From Alphaproteobacteria bacterium (GTDB lineage: Bacteria > Pseudomonadota > Alphaproteobacteria > DSM-16000 > Inquilinaceae), in NCBI GenBank assembly GCA_028284045.1, contig JANQSN010000006.1, positions 23,781-87,780 of the forward strand: DNA of 64,000 nucleotides, given 5' to 3'. Positions 1-8,585 of the stretch are shown here, piece after piece. Made by a program: the position numbers and the translations under genes. The notes under the pieces are model-generated. The model saw only the letters and a list, made by a program, of their open reading frames with translations. It was not told the origin of the DNA and did not search any database. Every line of letters begins with the position of its first letter. Position 1 is the first letter of the stretch.

Positions 1-2
1 AC

Positions 3-683
3 TTGCGCAGCTGCCTTGAAGGCTGCGGTATCTTCGTGATGCTCGTTGGAGATCTGGGCAGTCATCACTCGAGAATCGCAGCCGACATCTTCCGGGGCTA
101 TGCGATTGCCGATCCAATCGCACCCTTCATCATCATCAATGACAATGACTCGAAAGCCGCATGGTCATTCACGGCCCTTCATGAAGCCGCCCACATCTGG
201 CTTGGCCATACAGGAGTAAGCGGGGCGTCAGATGCCGCCCAAGTTGAGAAGTTCTGCAACAGAGTGGCCGGGCTGATTTTGTTTCCTCGTGCCGATGTGC
301 AGGCGCTAGCGTCGCTCTCTGATCTCAATTTCCGCGACCAGTTGGACACCATCTCTCAAATTGCCGGCTCCTATAATGTCAGCCGCCGCCTCGTCGCCTA
401 TCAGCTTCTCCAGAGCCGCACGCTTGATCGTCAACGCTACAGGGAGCTGACAGACCGTTTCTATGCTGACTGGCTTCGATCCAGAGACCGCGACCCTGAC
501 GAACCGCGAGAGGGTAGGGGACCCCATCCGTATGTCGTAAGGCGGCAGCGCCTTGGCCCTGCAATCGTGAACCTCGCCCAGAGATCAGTTGTGAGCGGTG
601 TTCTATCGCCAACAAAAGCGTCGAAGTTACTCGGTGTTAGGCCCGGTTCCGTCCACGATTTCCTAAGTATGGGGCCGGCGTGA
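3..683 (+). CDS. ImmA/IrrE-type metallopeptidase, 5' end outside the window
   Basis: The frame is open to the window edge, so this is probably the C-terminal part of a longer protein; the TTG at base 3 need not be the true start. A zinc-peptidase motif HEAAH lies at residues 60-64 of the visible frame, followed by the GH and acidic positions usual for ImmA/IrrE proteins (COG2856). Such proteins often carry an N-terminal Xre helix-turn-helix, which would lie upstream. The stop overlaps the next start in GTGA, so the two genes are translationally coupled. Members of this family are commonly the regulator or antitoxin half of pairs with DUF4411 proteins, and that is the inferred role. Codon use is more AT-rich than the chromosomal core, which fits an accessory region. 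Confidence 0.8.
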   Translation: MRSCLEGCGIFVMLVGDLGSHHSRIAADIFRGYAIADPIAPFIIINDNDSKAAWSFTALHEAAHIWLGHTGVSGASDAAQVEKFCNRVAGLILFPRADVQALASLSDLNFRDQLDTISQIAGSYNVSRRLVAYQLLQSRTLDRQRYRELTDRFYADWLRSRDRDPDEPREGRGPHPYVVRRQRLGPAIVNLAQRSVVSGVLSPTKASKLLGVRPGSVHDFLSMGPA

Positions 684-1198
684 TCATGCTGCACCTGATC
701 GACGCCAATGTGATTATCACCGCAAAGGATAGCTACTATGCCATCAATCAAGTCCCTGAGTTCTGGGACTGGCTGGTGCATCACGGGTCAGGAGGTACCA
801 TAAAAATCCCGGCCGAGAATTGGGACGAGGTGAGCCCTGGGCCGAACAACGGCGGCAATCCATTTCATAGCTGGCGCCAGGACCGAGCAAATCGGGACGC
901 TCTCGTTCTCGATGAAGAGATAACTCCTGACACTCTCCAGGATGTACTCGACAGAGGCTATGGCCCCAACCTGACAGATGCAGAGCTCGACACTATCGGC
1001 CGCAATCCGTTTTTGGTGGCTTATGCCTTGGCTGACCGAACGAACCGTCTGGTAGTGACCACAGAAGTTTCGCGGCCAAGCGCCCAGCGACAGAACCGAA
1101 AGCTACCGGATGTGTGCAGAGATTTCGGAATAACGTGCTGGAACACCTTCCAGCTAACCCGCGCGTTGAATTTCTCAACCACCTGGCGGTCAGTTTAG
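680..1198 (+). CDS. DUF4411 family PIN-like protein (probable toxin)
   Basis: The 172-residue protein opens with LIDANVIITAKDSYY, the signature start of DUF4411 proteins, which have a PIN-like nuclease fold; Asp8 would be the first metal-binding acid and further acids lie around residue 100 (DAELDTIGRNP). The GTG start at 680 overlaps the preceding TGA; an ATG two codons later (686) is the alternative. The stop-start overlap with an ImmA/IrrE gene matches the known gene order of such putative type II toxin-antitoxin pairs. RNase activity is inferred from the fold only. Confidence 0.75.
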   Translation: MIMLHLIDANVIITAKDSYYAINQVPEFWDWLVHHGSGGTIKIPAENWDEVSPGPNNGGNPFHSWRQDRANRDALVLDEEITPDTLQDVLDRGYGPNLTDAELDTIGRNPFLVAYALADRTNRLVVTTEVSRPSAQRQNRKLPDVCRDFGITCWNTFQLTRALNFSTTWRSV

Positions 1199-1554
1199 GA
1201 CACTGAACTCGCCTCTCTCGTCTTGCTCTCGTCGGCCTCCTTTGCAAGAGAGGGCCTTCTGCCACCGCGGCCACCGGGTAGAACGGAGTTGAGAATAGTG
1301 TTTCAGGTCGCCGCAAGCACATGAGGCGGGATGGCGCGGCAGCGTCATTGTGTGTGGGGGCCATTCGCTGGCCAGGGTAGTACCGACCGCAATGGGTTGA
1401 TGCCGGACCACTTGAACGAGTGAAGGTATGCCCGTATCTGTTGCGGCCCAGGGCGGTTCAGCCAGCGTAGGTCCGGTGCCGGAGATGGACGTCACAGATA
1501 GCTACCCGGCCAATAGAAGACGATCTCCTCCCAGCCGCGTCCGCCCTTGCCCCC
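1199..1554. other. Intergenic stretch, no gene recognised
   Basis: Open frames here (for example 1190-1495 minus and 1428-1616 plus) have no family signature, poor starts and overlap known genes. No tRNA fold or strong terminator was seen. It separates the accessory pair at the left edge from the metal-efflux genes. Confidence 0.5.
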
Positions 1555-2193
1555 TCAACGCACCACCTCCCCAATCGCCGCTTCCTCCCGCCGCTCCGCC
1601 AGCGCCTGGCGGATGATCTGGGCCGCGCTGGTCAGGAACAGCGAGGACATCAGCGCGGCGACAATCAGGTCCGGCCAGGCGGTGCCGGAGCCCCAGACGC
1701 CGAGCGCGGCGAGCATCACGGCGACGTTGCCGATCGTGTCGTTGCGCGAGCACAGCCAGACCGACCGCACATTCGCGTCGCCGTTTCGGAAGCGGATCAG
1801 CAGCAGTACCGACGCCAGATTGGCGGCGAGCGCCAGGAAGCCGATGACGCCCATGATTTCGGCCCGGGGCGTGCCCAGCACGAAGACCTGCCAGAGGGTC
1901 GAGCCCAGCACCCACACACCCATGACCGACAGGCTGATACCCTTCGCCAAGGCTGCCAGGCTGCGCGCCTGCAGCGATAGGCCGATGACGTAGAGGCTGA
2001 GCGCGTAGGTGACGGTGTCGCCCAGGAAATCCAGGGCGTCGGCCTTCAGCGCCTGGGAGCCGGCGGCCATTCCCGCCGCCATCTCCACCACGAACATCGT
2101 CCCGTTGATGGCGATCACCGCGCACAGCGCGCGCTTGAAGGCAGGCGACATCCCGTCGAATTTCCGCACCTGCTGACAGCACGAGCCGCTCAT
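1555..2193 (-). CDS. Cation diffusion facilitator (CDF) family metal efflux transporter
   Basis: A 212-residue protein with six predicted membrane segments and CDF site-A features: Asp52, Asp55 and Asp59 in the second helix (ADALDFLGD) and an ND-IGN pattern in the fifth helix (RNDTIGNV). It lacks the long cytoplasmic C-terminal domain, so it is a short CDF. CDF proteins exchange Zn, Cd or Co for protons across the inner membrane. The Cys pair near the N terminus (GSCCQQ) could contribute to metal capture. The start is supported by GGAGGG seven bases upstream. The gene is divergent from a MerR regulator, and the shared spacer holds a MerR-type promoter pointing at this gene, so metal-induced expression is expected. 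The metal cannot be decided from sequence. Confidence 0.85.
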   Translation of the reverse strand: MSGSCCQQVRKFDGMSPAFKRALCAVIAINGTMFVVEMAAGMAAGSQALKADALDFLGDTVTYALSLYVIGLSLQARSLAALAKGISLSVMGVWVLGSTLWQVFVLGTPRAEIMGVIGFLALAANLASVLLLIRFRNGDANVRSVWLCSRNDTIGNVAVMLAALGVWGSGTAWPDLIVAALMSSLFLTSAAQIIRQALAERREEAAIGEVVR

Positions 2194-2234
2194 GCCCGAT
2201 CCCTCCGATCGGCGGTGGTGCCGATCCGGGGATG

Positions 2235-2265
2235 AGGCTACGGTCTACAAGCGTTGTAGCTTCAA
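2235..2265 (-). promoter_or_regulatory. MerR-type promoter and operator for the CDF gene
   Basis: On the minus strand TTGAAG (2265-2260) and TAGCCT (2240-2235) are separated by 19 bases, the over-long spacer typical of MerR-activated promoters. Inside the spacer is a perfect dyad, CTACAA-GCG-TTGTAG (2245-2259 on plus), as expected for a MerR dimer site. The orientation drives the CDF gene, whose start is about 40 bases downstream. Confidence 0.8.
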
Positions 2266-2277
2266 GGAGAAAACGCC

Positions 2278-2745
2278 ATGGCCATGCTGACCATAGGCCG
2301 GTTGGCGGCAGAGGCCGGCTGTGCCGTGCAGACGATCCGCCACTACGAACAGATCGGCCTGTTGCCGGCGGCGGCCCGGTCGGCCGGCAATCAGCGCCGC
2401 TATGACCGGAGCCATCGCGACCGCCTGGCGTTCATCCGCCATGCCCGCGACCTCGGCCTGTCGCTGGAGGAGATCCGCGATCTCCTGCGCATCGGCGAGA
2501 CCGCGGACGGCCCGTGCGCGGATGCCGACGCCATCATCCGCGGCCATCTGGCGACGGTGACGGCCCGCATCGCGCAGTTGGCGGCGCTGAAGCGCGAGTT
2601 CGAGCGCATGCTGGGCGAATGCCACGGCGGCACGGTGTCCGACTGCCGGGTCCTCGGCATCCTGTCCGACCATGGCCAGTGCCTGGCACCGGACCATGCG
2701 CCCCACGGCGACGGCGCTGAGACGCCACCGGCCTTCTCGCGATAG
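2278..2745 (+). CDS. MerR family metal-responsive regulator (ZntR/CadR-like)
   Basis: 155 residues with an N-terminal winged helix-turn-helix (LTIGRLAAEAGCAVQTIRHY, residues 4-23), a dimerisation coiled coil, and a C-terminal metal site. Cys80, Cys115-His116 and Cys123 sit where ZntR-type regulators carry their Zn ligands, so Zn, Cd or Pb sensing is more likely than Cu or Hg sensing; Cys135 is an additional candidate ligand. The alternative ATG at 2284 would remove two residues. It is divergent from the CDF exporter and should activate it by realigning the 19-bp-spacer promoter between them. Confidence 0.88.
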   Translation: MAMLTIGRLAAEAGCAVQTIRHYEQIGLLPAAARSAGNQRRYDRSHRDRLAFIRHARDLGLSLEEIRDLLRIGETADGPCADADAIIRGHLATVTARIAQLAALKREFERMLGECHGGTVSDCRVLGILSDHGQCLAPDHAPHGDGAETPPAFSR

Positions 2746-2756
2746 GCACCGCATCG

Positions 2757-2790
2757 AAAAAAAAGGCCGTCTGCGAGAACGCAGACGGCC
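2757..2790 (-). terminator. Rho-independent terminator for the prpE transcript
   Basis: A perfect 11-bp stem GGCCGTCTGCG / CGCAGACGGCC with an AGAA loop spans 2765-2790. Eight A residues precede it on plus (2757-2764), which are a T-run after the hairpin on minus. It therefore ends minus-strand transcription coming from 2951. Confidence 0.88.
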
Positions 2791-2950
2791 CAGGTTCAAC
2801 AGGGAGGCATCAACAAGGATCGGGTCCAGGGCCATCCGCAAATGCAGGAAACGCCGGCCCCAATCCTCTTCAGGTTACCCGCCAAAGGTTAAGTCATGGT
2901 TAACGCCGCCGGCTTTTCGCATTTTTGTATGGGCGGCGATCTCCTGACGT

Positions 2951-4852
2951 TCAGGCGGTCTGGGCATACCCTGCGGTCTGCAACGCGCCCTGGATCTCCT
3001 CCAGGATCACCGGGTCGTCGATGGTCGCGGGCATGGTGTAGCTATCGCCGTCGGCGATCTTCTTCATCGTGCCCCGCAGGATCTTGCCGGACCGCGTCTT
3101 CGGCAGGCGGTCGACCACCAGCGCCGTCTTGAAGGCAGCCACCGCCCCGATCTCCGAGCGGACCAGCCCCACCAGCTCCTTGACGATGTCGCCATGGGCC
3201 TGGTCGACCCCGGCCTTCAGCACCACCAAGCCCAGGGGCAGCATGCCCTTGAGCTGGTCGTTGACGCCGATCACCGCGCATTCCGCCACCGCGGGGTGGG
3301 TGGCCAGCACCTCCTCCATGCCGCCGGTGGACAGGCGGTGGCCGGCGACGTTGATCACGTCGTCGACGCGGGTCATCACATGGACATAGCCGTCGGCGTC
3401 GATGAAGCCGGCGTCACCGGTCTTGTAGTAGCCGTCGTACTCGCTGAGATAGGCATCGCGGTAGCGCTGCTCGGCATTCCACAGGGTGGGGAAGGTGCCC
3501 GGCGGCATCGGCAGCTTGGCGACCAGCGCGCCGATATCGCCGGCCGGCACCTCGCCACCGTCGAAGTCGAGCACCTTCATGTCCCAGCCCGGCATGGCGA
3601 CGGTGGCGGAGCCGTATTTGACCGGCATCAGCTCCACGCCCATCGGGTTGCCGGCGATCGCCCAGCCGGTCTCGGTCTGCCACCAATGGTCGATCACCGG
3701 CACCTTCAACTGGGTCTCCGCCCAGCGCACCGTCTCCGGGTCCGACCGTTCGCCCGCCAGGAACAGCGCGCGGTAGCTGGACAGGTCGTAGTCGCGGATC
3801 AGCCGGCCCTCCGGATCCTCGCGGCGGATGGCGCGCAACGCGGTCGGCGCGGTGAACATGGTGGGGATTTTGTGCTGGCTGATCACCCGCCAGAAGGTCC
3901 CGGCGTCGGGCGTGCCGACGGGCTTGCCCTCGAAGACGATGGTCGTGCAGCCGTGCAGGAGAGGCGCGTAGACGATGTAGGAGTGGCCGACCACCCAGCC
4001 GACATCCGACGCCGCCCAATAGGCCTCGCCGGGCCGCGCGCCATAGATGCCCTCCATGGTCCATGACAGCGCCACGGCATGCCCGCCATTGTCGCGCACG
4101 ATGCCCTTGGGTTGGCCTGTGGTGCCGCTGGTGTAGAGGATGTAGAGCGGGTCGGTCGCCAGCACCGGCACGCAGTCGACCGGCGACGCCGCGGCCGACG
4201 CCGCCTGCCAGTCATGGTCGCGCCCGGCGATCAACGCCGCTTCGCATTGCGGGCGCTGCAGAATGACGGTGGACCCGACCTTGTGGGTCGCCTGGTCGAT
4301 GGCGGCGTCCAGCATCGGCTTGTAGGCGATTACCCGGCCGGGCTCGATGCCGCAGGAGGCCGAGACGATCACCTTCGGCTGGGCGTCGTCGATGCGGGTG
4401 GCCAGCTCCCGCGCCGCGAAGCCGCCGAAGACGACGGAATGGATGGCGCCGATCCGTGCGCAGGCGAGCATCGCCACCAGCGCCTCCGGCACCATCGGCA
4501 TATAAACGATGACGCGGTCGCCCTTCTCCACGCCCAGGCCGCGCAGCACGCCGCCCATCCGGGCGACGCGGTCCTGCAGGTCGCGATAGGTGATGGTGAA
4601 GATCGAGTCCGTGACCGGGCTGTCATGGATGATCGCCGGCTGGTCGCCGCGCCCGGCCGCGACATGCCGGTCGACGGCGTTGTGGCAGGTGTTCAGCACC
4701 CCGCCCTTGAACCAGCGATAGAAGGGCGGGTTGGCGTCGTCGAGCACCCGTTCCCAGGGCTCGTACCAGTCGATCTTGCCGGCGGCTTCGCCCCAGAAGC
4801 CTTCCGGATCGGTGAGCGAACGGTGATGCAGGGCGCTGAAGGGACCGGTCAT
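2951..4852 (-). CDS. prpE: Propionyl-CoA synthetase (propionate--CoA ligase)
   Basis: 633 residues, normal for PrpE/Acs-type AMP-forming ligases. It activates propionate to propionyl-CoA through a propionyl-AMP intermediate in the cytoplasm. Visible motifs are the P-loop YTSGTTGQPKG near residue 240, the adenylation segment around WWQTETGW, the hinge YKTGDAG, and the C-terminal catalytic lysine in RSGKILRGTM, which is often acetylated to switch these enzymes off. SASCGIEPGRVIAYKP is typical of PrpE rather than Acs, hence the specificity call. The start has GGAGG about ten bases upstream. A strong terminator follows. The products of pccB and pccA at 20.7-24.6 kb would take the next step. Acetyl-CoA synthetase activity remains possible. 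Confidence 0.88.
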   Translation of the reverse strand: MTGPFSALHHRSLTDPEGFWGEAAGKIDWYEPWERVLDDANPPFYRWFKGGVLNTCHNAVDRHVAAGRGDQPAIIHDSPVTDSIFTITYRDLQDRVARMGGVLRGLGVEKGDRVIVYMPMVPEALVAMLACARIGAIHSVVFGGFAARELATRIDDAQPKVIVSASCGIEPGRVIAYKPMLDAAIDQATHKVGSTVILQRPQCEAALIAGRDHDWQAASAAASPVDCVPVLATDPLYILYTSGTTGQPKGIVRDNGGHAVALSWTMEGIYGARPGEAYWAASDVGWVVGHSYIVYAPLLHGCTTIVFEGKPVGTPDAGTFWRVISQHKIPTMFTAPTALRAIRREDPEGRLIRDYDLSSYRALFLAGERSDPETVRWAETQLKVPVIDHWWQTETGWAIAGNPMGVELMPVKYGSATVAMPGWDMKVLDFDGGEVPAGDIGALVAKLPMPPGTFPTLWNAEQRYRDAYLSEYDGYYKTGDAGFIDADGYVHVMTRVDDVINVAGHRLSTGGMEEVLATHPAVAECAVIGVNDQLKGMLPLGLVVLKAGVDQAHGDIVKELVGLVRSEIGAVAAFKTALVVDRLPKTRSGKILRGTMKKIADGDSYTMPATIDDPVILEEIQGALQTAGYAQTA

Positions 4853-5059
4853 GGGCGGGATCCTCCGGGCACGGATTCGGGTCCGTGGTTTTTGGCGTTA
4901 TCGTTGTTGGCGGCCACGCGTGCCTATGCGGCGTCAACCGGTCGCGATGCCGTTCGCATGAGGAAAGCGCTGGACCGTTCCAGTCACCATGATTCAGGTC
5001 AACCGGCGGTCGCAACGGCCGCCGATGGGTTGCAGGCGGCCGGGGTCGATCGCGTTCGG

Positions 5060-5806
5060 CTACCGTCCGCCGGTGACGTCGACCAGCGTGCCGGTGACGT
5101 AGCCCGCACCGTCGCCGGCCAGCCAGACGATCGCCTCGGCCACCTCTTCCGCGCTGCCCGGCCGCCCCAGCGGGTTGGCGGTGGCGATCGTCTCGAAGCG
5201 GCCGGGGATGCCGGTATCGGCGTGGATCTCGGTGTTGATCACGCCGGGCCGCACGCCGACGACGCGGATGCCTTCCGGGCCGACCTCGTGGGCGAGGCCG
5301 ACGGTCAGCGCCTCGATGGCGGCCTTGCTGGCGGCGTAGTCGACATAGACCCCGGCCCCGCCCAGGCGCGCCGCGGCCGACGACAGGTTGACGATGACGC
5401 CGCCGCTGCCGCCGGCCGCCGTCGACATCCGCCGAACCGCGGCCCCGGCAGCCAGGAAGCAGCTCGTCACATTGACGCGCAGGACGTGGTCCAGGCGCTC
5501 GGCCGTCATCGCCGCGACCCGGGCCTGCGGCGTGACGATGCCGGCATTGTTGACCAGCACCGACAGCCGGCCCAGTGCGCCGTCGACGGTCTCGAACAGC
5601 CGTTCGATCTCGACCGGCTCGGCCATGTCCGCCTGCACGGTGACGGCGCGCCGGCCGGCGGCGCGAATGTCGGCAGCGACCCGTTCCGCCGCCGCGGCAT
5701 CCTGGCGGTAGTTGACGGCGACGTCATAGCCGGCTTGGGCGGCGCGGCGGGCGGTGGCGGCGCCGATGCCGCGGCTGGCACCGGTAACGATCATGACGGG
5801 GGACAT
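5060..5806 (-). CDS. SDR family NAD(P)-dependent oxidoreductase
   Basis: A classical short-chain dehydrogenase of 248 residues: cofactor motif TGASRGIG at residues 8-15, NNAG near residue 88, catalytic Ser in NLSS and Tyr-Lys in YAASK. The substrate is not predictable; the closest general type is FabG or glucose-1-dehydrogenase-like enzymes. It starts 12 bases after the epmA stop on the same strand, so the two are probably cotranscribed, although a functional link to EF-P modification is not evident. Confidence 0.85.
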   Translation of the reverse strand: MSPVMIVTGASRGIGAATARRAAQAGYDVAVNYRQDAAAAERVAADIRAAGRRAVTVQADMAEPVEIERLFETVDGALGRLSVLVNNAGIVTPQARVAAMTAERLDHVLRVNVTSCFLAAGAAVRRMSTAAGGSGGVIVNLSSAAARLGGAGVYVDYAASKAAIEALTVGLAHEVGPEGIRVVGVRPGVINTEIHADTGIPGRFETIATANPLGRPGSAEEVAEAIVWLAGDGAGYVTGTLVDVTGGR

Positions 5807-5818
5807 CGGGTCTCTCTT

Positions 5819-6919
5819 CTATCCTTGGGACGGGGAACTGTCGGGGGGTGCCGTGACCGGTGCCCAGAGCACATCGTCGATCCGGGCCGCACCGGTTGCC
5901 AGCATGACCAGCCGGTCGAACCCCAGCGCGATTCCGGCGGCCGGCGGCATATGGCCGAGCGCGTCGAGGAAATCCTCGTCGATCGGCACGCTGTCGCCAT
6001 AGAGCGACTGCCGCAAGGCGATATCGGCCTCGAACCTCTGTCGTTGCGCTACCGGGTCGGTCAGCTCGCCGAAGGCGTTGGCCAGCTCCACGCCCGAGAC
6101 ATAAAGCTCGAACCGCTCCGCCAGATGCGGGGCGTCGGGTTTCGGCCGGGCCAATGCCGCCATGGAGATCGGGTAGTCGGTCAAGACCGTCGGCGCCGGC
6201 CAGCCGAGCCGCGGTTCGATCCGGTCGAGGAAGATCCGGAAGAACAGGTCTTCGAACCGGTCATCGGGCCGCGCGCCATGGCCGATCGGCCGCGCCGCGC
6301 GGTCCAGCGCCGCCAGGTCCGGCCGGGCCGGGTCGGCCAGCGCCGGTGCCAGATCGACGCCGGCCAGCTCCGCGAAGGCGTCCGCCACGGTGATCACCTG
6401 CCAGGGCGCGCGCGGGTCCGACCGGCGTGCCCCGTGCGTCAGGGCCTGGCGGCCCGCGGCGTCGGCGGCGGCGACCAGCAGCGCCCGGCAATCGGCGATC
6501 AGGTCGTGATAGCCGGCCCGGGCGCGGTACCATTCCAGCATGGTGAATTCCGGATGGTGCAGGTCCGACCGCTCCGCATTGCGGAAGACCCGCGCCAGTT
6601 GGAAGATCCCGTCCATGCCCGCCGCCAGCAGCTTCTTCATGGCGAATTCGGGCGAGGTGTGTAGGTAGAGCGGCCGGCCCGCCCGCCGATCGGCGGCCAG
6701 CAGCCGCGTCTCGAACACCGCCAGATGCGGCTCCAGCCCCGGGCTGACCTGCAGGGCCGGGGTCTCCACCTCGACCAGCCCGGCGGCGTCGAACACCTGC
6801 CGCACCGCCTTCGCGATGCGCGCGCGGGCCTCCAGGAAGGGCCGCCGCCGGGCGAAGCGGTCCGCCCGCCACCAGGGGGTGGGCGGCACGGCGGCGTGTT
6901 CCGGACCATCTGGCGCCAT
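5819..6919 (-). CDS. epmA: EF-P lysine lysyltransferase EpmA (PoxA/GenX)
   Basis: 366 residues resembling the catalytic core of class II lysyl-tRNA synthetase without the N-terminal anticodon-binding domain, which is the hallmark of EpmA. Class II motifs are visible: the motif 2 region FRNAERSDLHHPEFTMLEW and the motif 3 region GIALGFDRLVML near the C terminus. EpmA attaches beta-lysine (made by EpmB) to the conserved lysine of EF-P. The substrate gene efp lies 1.1 kb away on the other strand, with an accessory-looking insert between. No epmB is present in this window. Confidence 0.92.
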   Translation of the reverse strand: MAPDGPEHAAVPPTPWWRADRFARRRPFLEARARIAKAVRQVFDAAGLVEVETPALQVSPGLEPHLAVFETRLLAADRRAGRPLYLHTSPEFAMKKLLAAGMDGIFQLARVFRNAERSDLHHPEFTMLEWYRARAGYHDLIADCRALLVAAADAAGRQALTHGARRSDPRAPWQVITVADAFAELAGVDLAPALADPARPDLAALDRAARPIGHGARPDDRFEDLFFRIFLDRIEPRLGWPAPTVLTDYPISMAALARPKPDAPHLAERFELYVSGVELANAFGELTDPVAQRQRFEADIALRQSLYGDSVPIDEDFLDALGHMPPAAGIALGFDRLVMLATGAARIDDVLWAPVTAPPDSSPSQG

Positions 6920-7146
6920 ATCAGACCGCTTAGCTTTGGAGACGGCGTCCGAGCGGGCATAACATCCGCCGAGCTTTCAGCGGGTACGAGCGCCTTCCGG
7001 ATTCGGTCTGCTGAGCAGGTGTGCGACGGACGGTGTCAAGTCTTTTCTCGAAAATGACCCACTTCAAAGCTATATTCGTGTCCGCCTGGTATCGATCGGA
7101 TCCGCTGCTTTTGGCTGCGGCGGGCTGACCGACGGAGCGACTGAGC

Positions 7147-7407
7147 ATGAGTGAACTTGACATAGAGATCGAACGAAACCTAGAGGTGTTCAAGGCGCGG
7201 CTGCCTTCTCTCTTGGAGAGCCAGAAGGGTCGGTATGCGCTGATGCGCCATGGCGAGATTGTTGGTTTCTACGATACGATCCGTGATGCGCAGGTTACCG
7301 GCGGCAAGTTTTATGATGATGGGTTGTTCTCGGTCCAGAAGGTGACCAGAGAGGCGGCCAATTTGGGATATTACTCGTATGCCATGCCTGTGGTTAACGC
7401 ACGATAG
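7147..7407 (+). CDS. Small hypothetical protein, possibly DUF5678-like, partner of the retropepsin gene
   Basis: 86 residues, soluble, with a central segment (GRYALMRHGEIVGFYDT) that recalls short DUF5678-type proteins in which a lysine- or arginine-rich strand pair is followed by an acidic helix. I do not recognise a function. It begins at an ATG 6 bases after GAGCGACTGAGC and overlaps or nearly abuts the next gene, so the two form a coupled pair. The DNA is visibly more AT-rich than the flanking epmA and efp genes, which suggests acquisition. Confidence 0.65.
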   Translation: MSELDIEIERNLEVFKARLPSLLESQKGRYALMRHGEIVGFYDTIRDAQVTGGKFYDDGLFSVQKVTREAANLGYYSYAMPVVNAR

Positions 7408-7837
7408 ATCGCAGTTATTTGTGAGGCTTGGCGTCGTTGACGTGAGTGCTTTCAGTAGTTTTGATAGCACTAGAGAAATTGAGCTTCAGAGGCATATTTT
7501 TACGGCTCTAGTCGACACTGGAGCTCAGCAAACCATGATATCGAAGCGCGTTGCCGATCAGGTCGGCTTGCGTCCGACCGGGAAGGGTTTGGTCTTTGGT
7601 GTCCATGGTGCCGAGTATGTCAACAACTATCTGTTTCAAGTTGCGTTTCTTTTTGCCAGTCATGATCCTGGTGCAGAAACGGCAACGGTCACAATTCATG
7701 TTCTCAACAAGGATATTGAGGGGTCGGAATTGAATCTGGGAGATGCCAATTTCGACGTGCTGCTGGGAATGGACGTCCTGTCAACCTGTTCGCTCTCCGT
7801 GGAAGGCGGCGGCGGGACGTTCAGCCTCTCGTTCTGA
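7379..7837 (+). CDS. Retropepsin-like aspartic protease
   Basis: 152 residues. The catalytic loop VDTGA lies at residues 45-49 (Asp46) and the second conserved element NFDVLLGMDVL lies near the C terminus, as in single-domain bacterial aspartic proteases that work as dimers. There is no obvious signal peptide or membrane anchor, so it is probably cytoplasmic. The ATG at 7379 overlaps the previous gene by 29 bases; GTG at 7421 is an attractive alternative that removes the overlap and begins VRLGVVD. The substrate is unknown. A protease-inhibitor or protease-adaptor relationship with the 86-residue neighbour is inference from the tight coupling. Confidence 0.72.
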   Translation: MPCLWLTHDRSQLFVRLGVVDVSAFSSFDSTREIELQRHIFTALVDTGAQQTMISKRVADQVGLRPTGKGLVFGVHGAEYVNNYLFQVAFLFASHDPGAETATVTIHVLNKDIEGSELNLGDANFDVLLGMDVLSTCSLSVEGGGGTFSLSF

Positions 7838-8018
7838 TCCAAAGGATCTTTCTCGTTGCCATCGACCTCGGAGGATCAGGCATCGAGGATGGGCCTCGGT
7901 TGCCTCGCCGGGGGCATGCTGGTAGGGTCCGCGCTTCTTCCCGACGACCGCGCTGACGCCGACGCCGCCCGGCGGATCCCGATCCTTGCGGGAGACGCCG
8001 ACTGAGCAGGATTCGCCT

Positions 8019-8585
8019 ATGAAGGTCAACGCCATCTCCATCCGGGCCGGCAACGTGCTGGAGCACGACGGCAAGCTGTGGATCGTCCTGAAGAGCCAGA
8101 ACATCCAGCCGGGCAAGGGGGCCGCCGTCGTCCAGGTGGAGATGCGCGACATCGTCACCGGCACCAAGAAGGACGAACGGTTCCGCACCCAGGAGACGGT
8201 GGAGAGGGCGCGCCTGGACGAGGAGGAGATGCAGTACCTCTTCGCCGAGGGCGACCTGTTGACCTACATGCACAACGAGACCTTCGAGCAGATCCAGATC
8301 CACCGCGACGTCGTCGGCGAGCCGGCACAGTTCCTGCAGGAAGGCATGGTCTGCACGGTGACGCTGCACGAGAGCCGGCCGCTCGGCGTCCAGCTTCCCG
8401 CGACCGTGGTCATGGAGGTCGTGGAGGCGGAGCCGGTGGTGAAGGGCCAGACGGCGTCCAGCTCCTACAAGCCGGCGGTGGTGGAGAACGGCTCGCGGGT
8501 CATGGTGCCGCCGCATATCGAGACCGGCACCCGCATCGTCGTCAACACGGCCGACGGCACCTACGCCGAGCGCGCCAAGGACTGA
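8019..8585 (+). CDS. efp: Elongation factor P
   Basis: 188 residues, the normal EF-P length, with three beta-barrel domains. EF-P binds the ribosome between P and E sites and relieves stalling at polyproline. The modification loop is PGKG with Lys33, equivalent to E. coli Lys34, the target of EpmA encoded nearby at 5819-6919. The start MKVNAISIRAGN is chosen over an upstream TTG at 7986 because it matches the family N terminus and has AGCAGGA upstream. Confidence 0.95.
   Translation: MKVNAISIRAGNVLEHDGKLWIVLKSQNIQPGKGAAVVQVEMRDIVTGTKKDERFRTQETVERARLDEEEMQYLFAEGDLLTYMHNETFEQIQIHRDVVGEPAQFLQEGMVCTVTLHESRPLGVQLPATVVMEVVEAEPVVKGQTASSSYKPAVVENGSRVMVPPHIETGTRIVVNTADGTYAERAKD

Noticed and set aside
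1190..1495. 101-codon minus-strand open frame
   Set aside because: No domain, and it overlaps the end of the DUF4411 gene.
4079..6664. 861-codon plus-strand open frame
   Set aside because: It crosses prpE, the SDR and epmA in antisense and has no domain; composition is that of a shadow frame.
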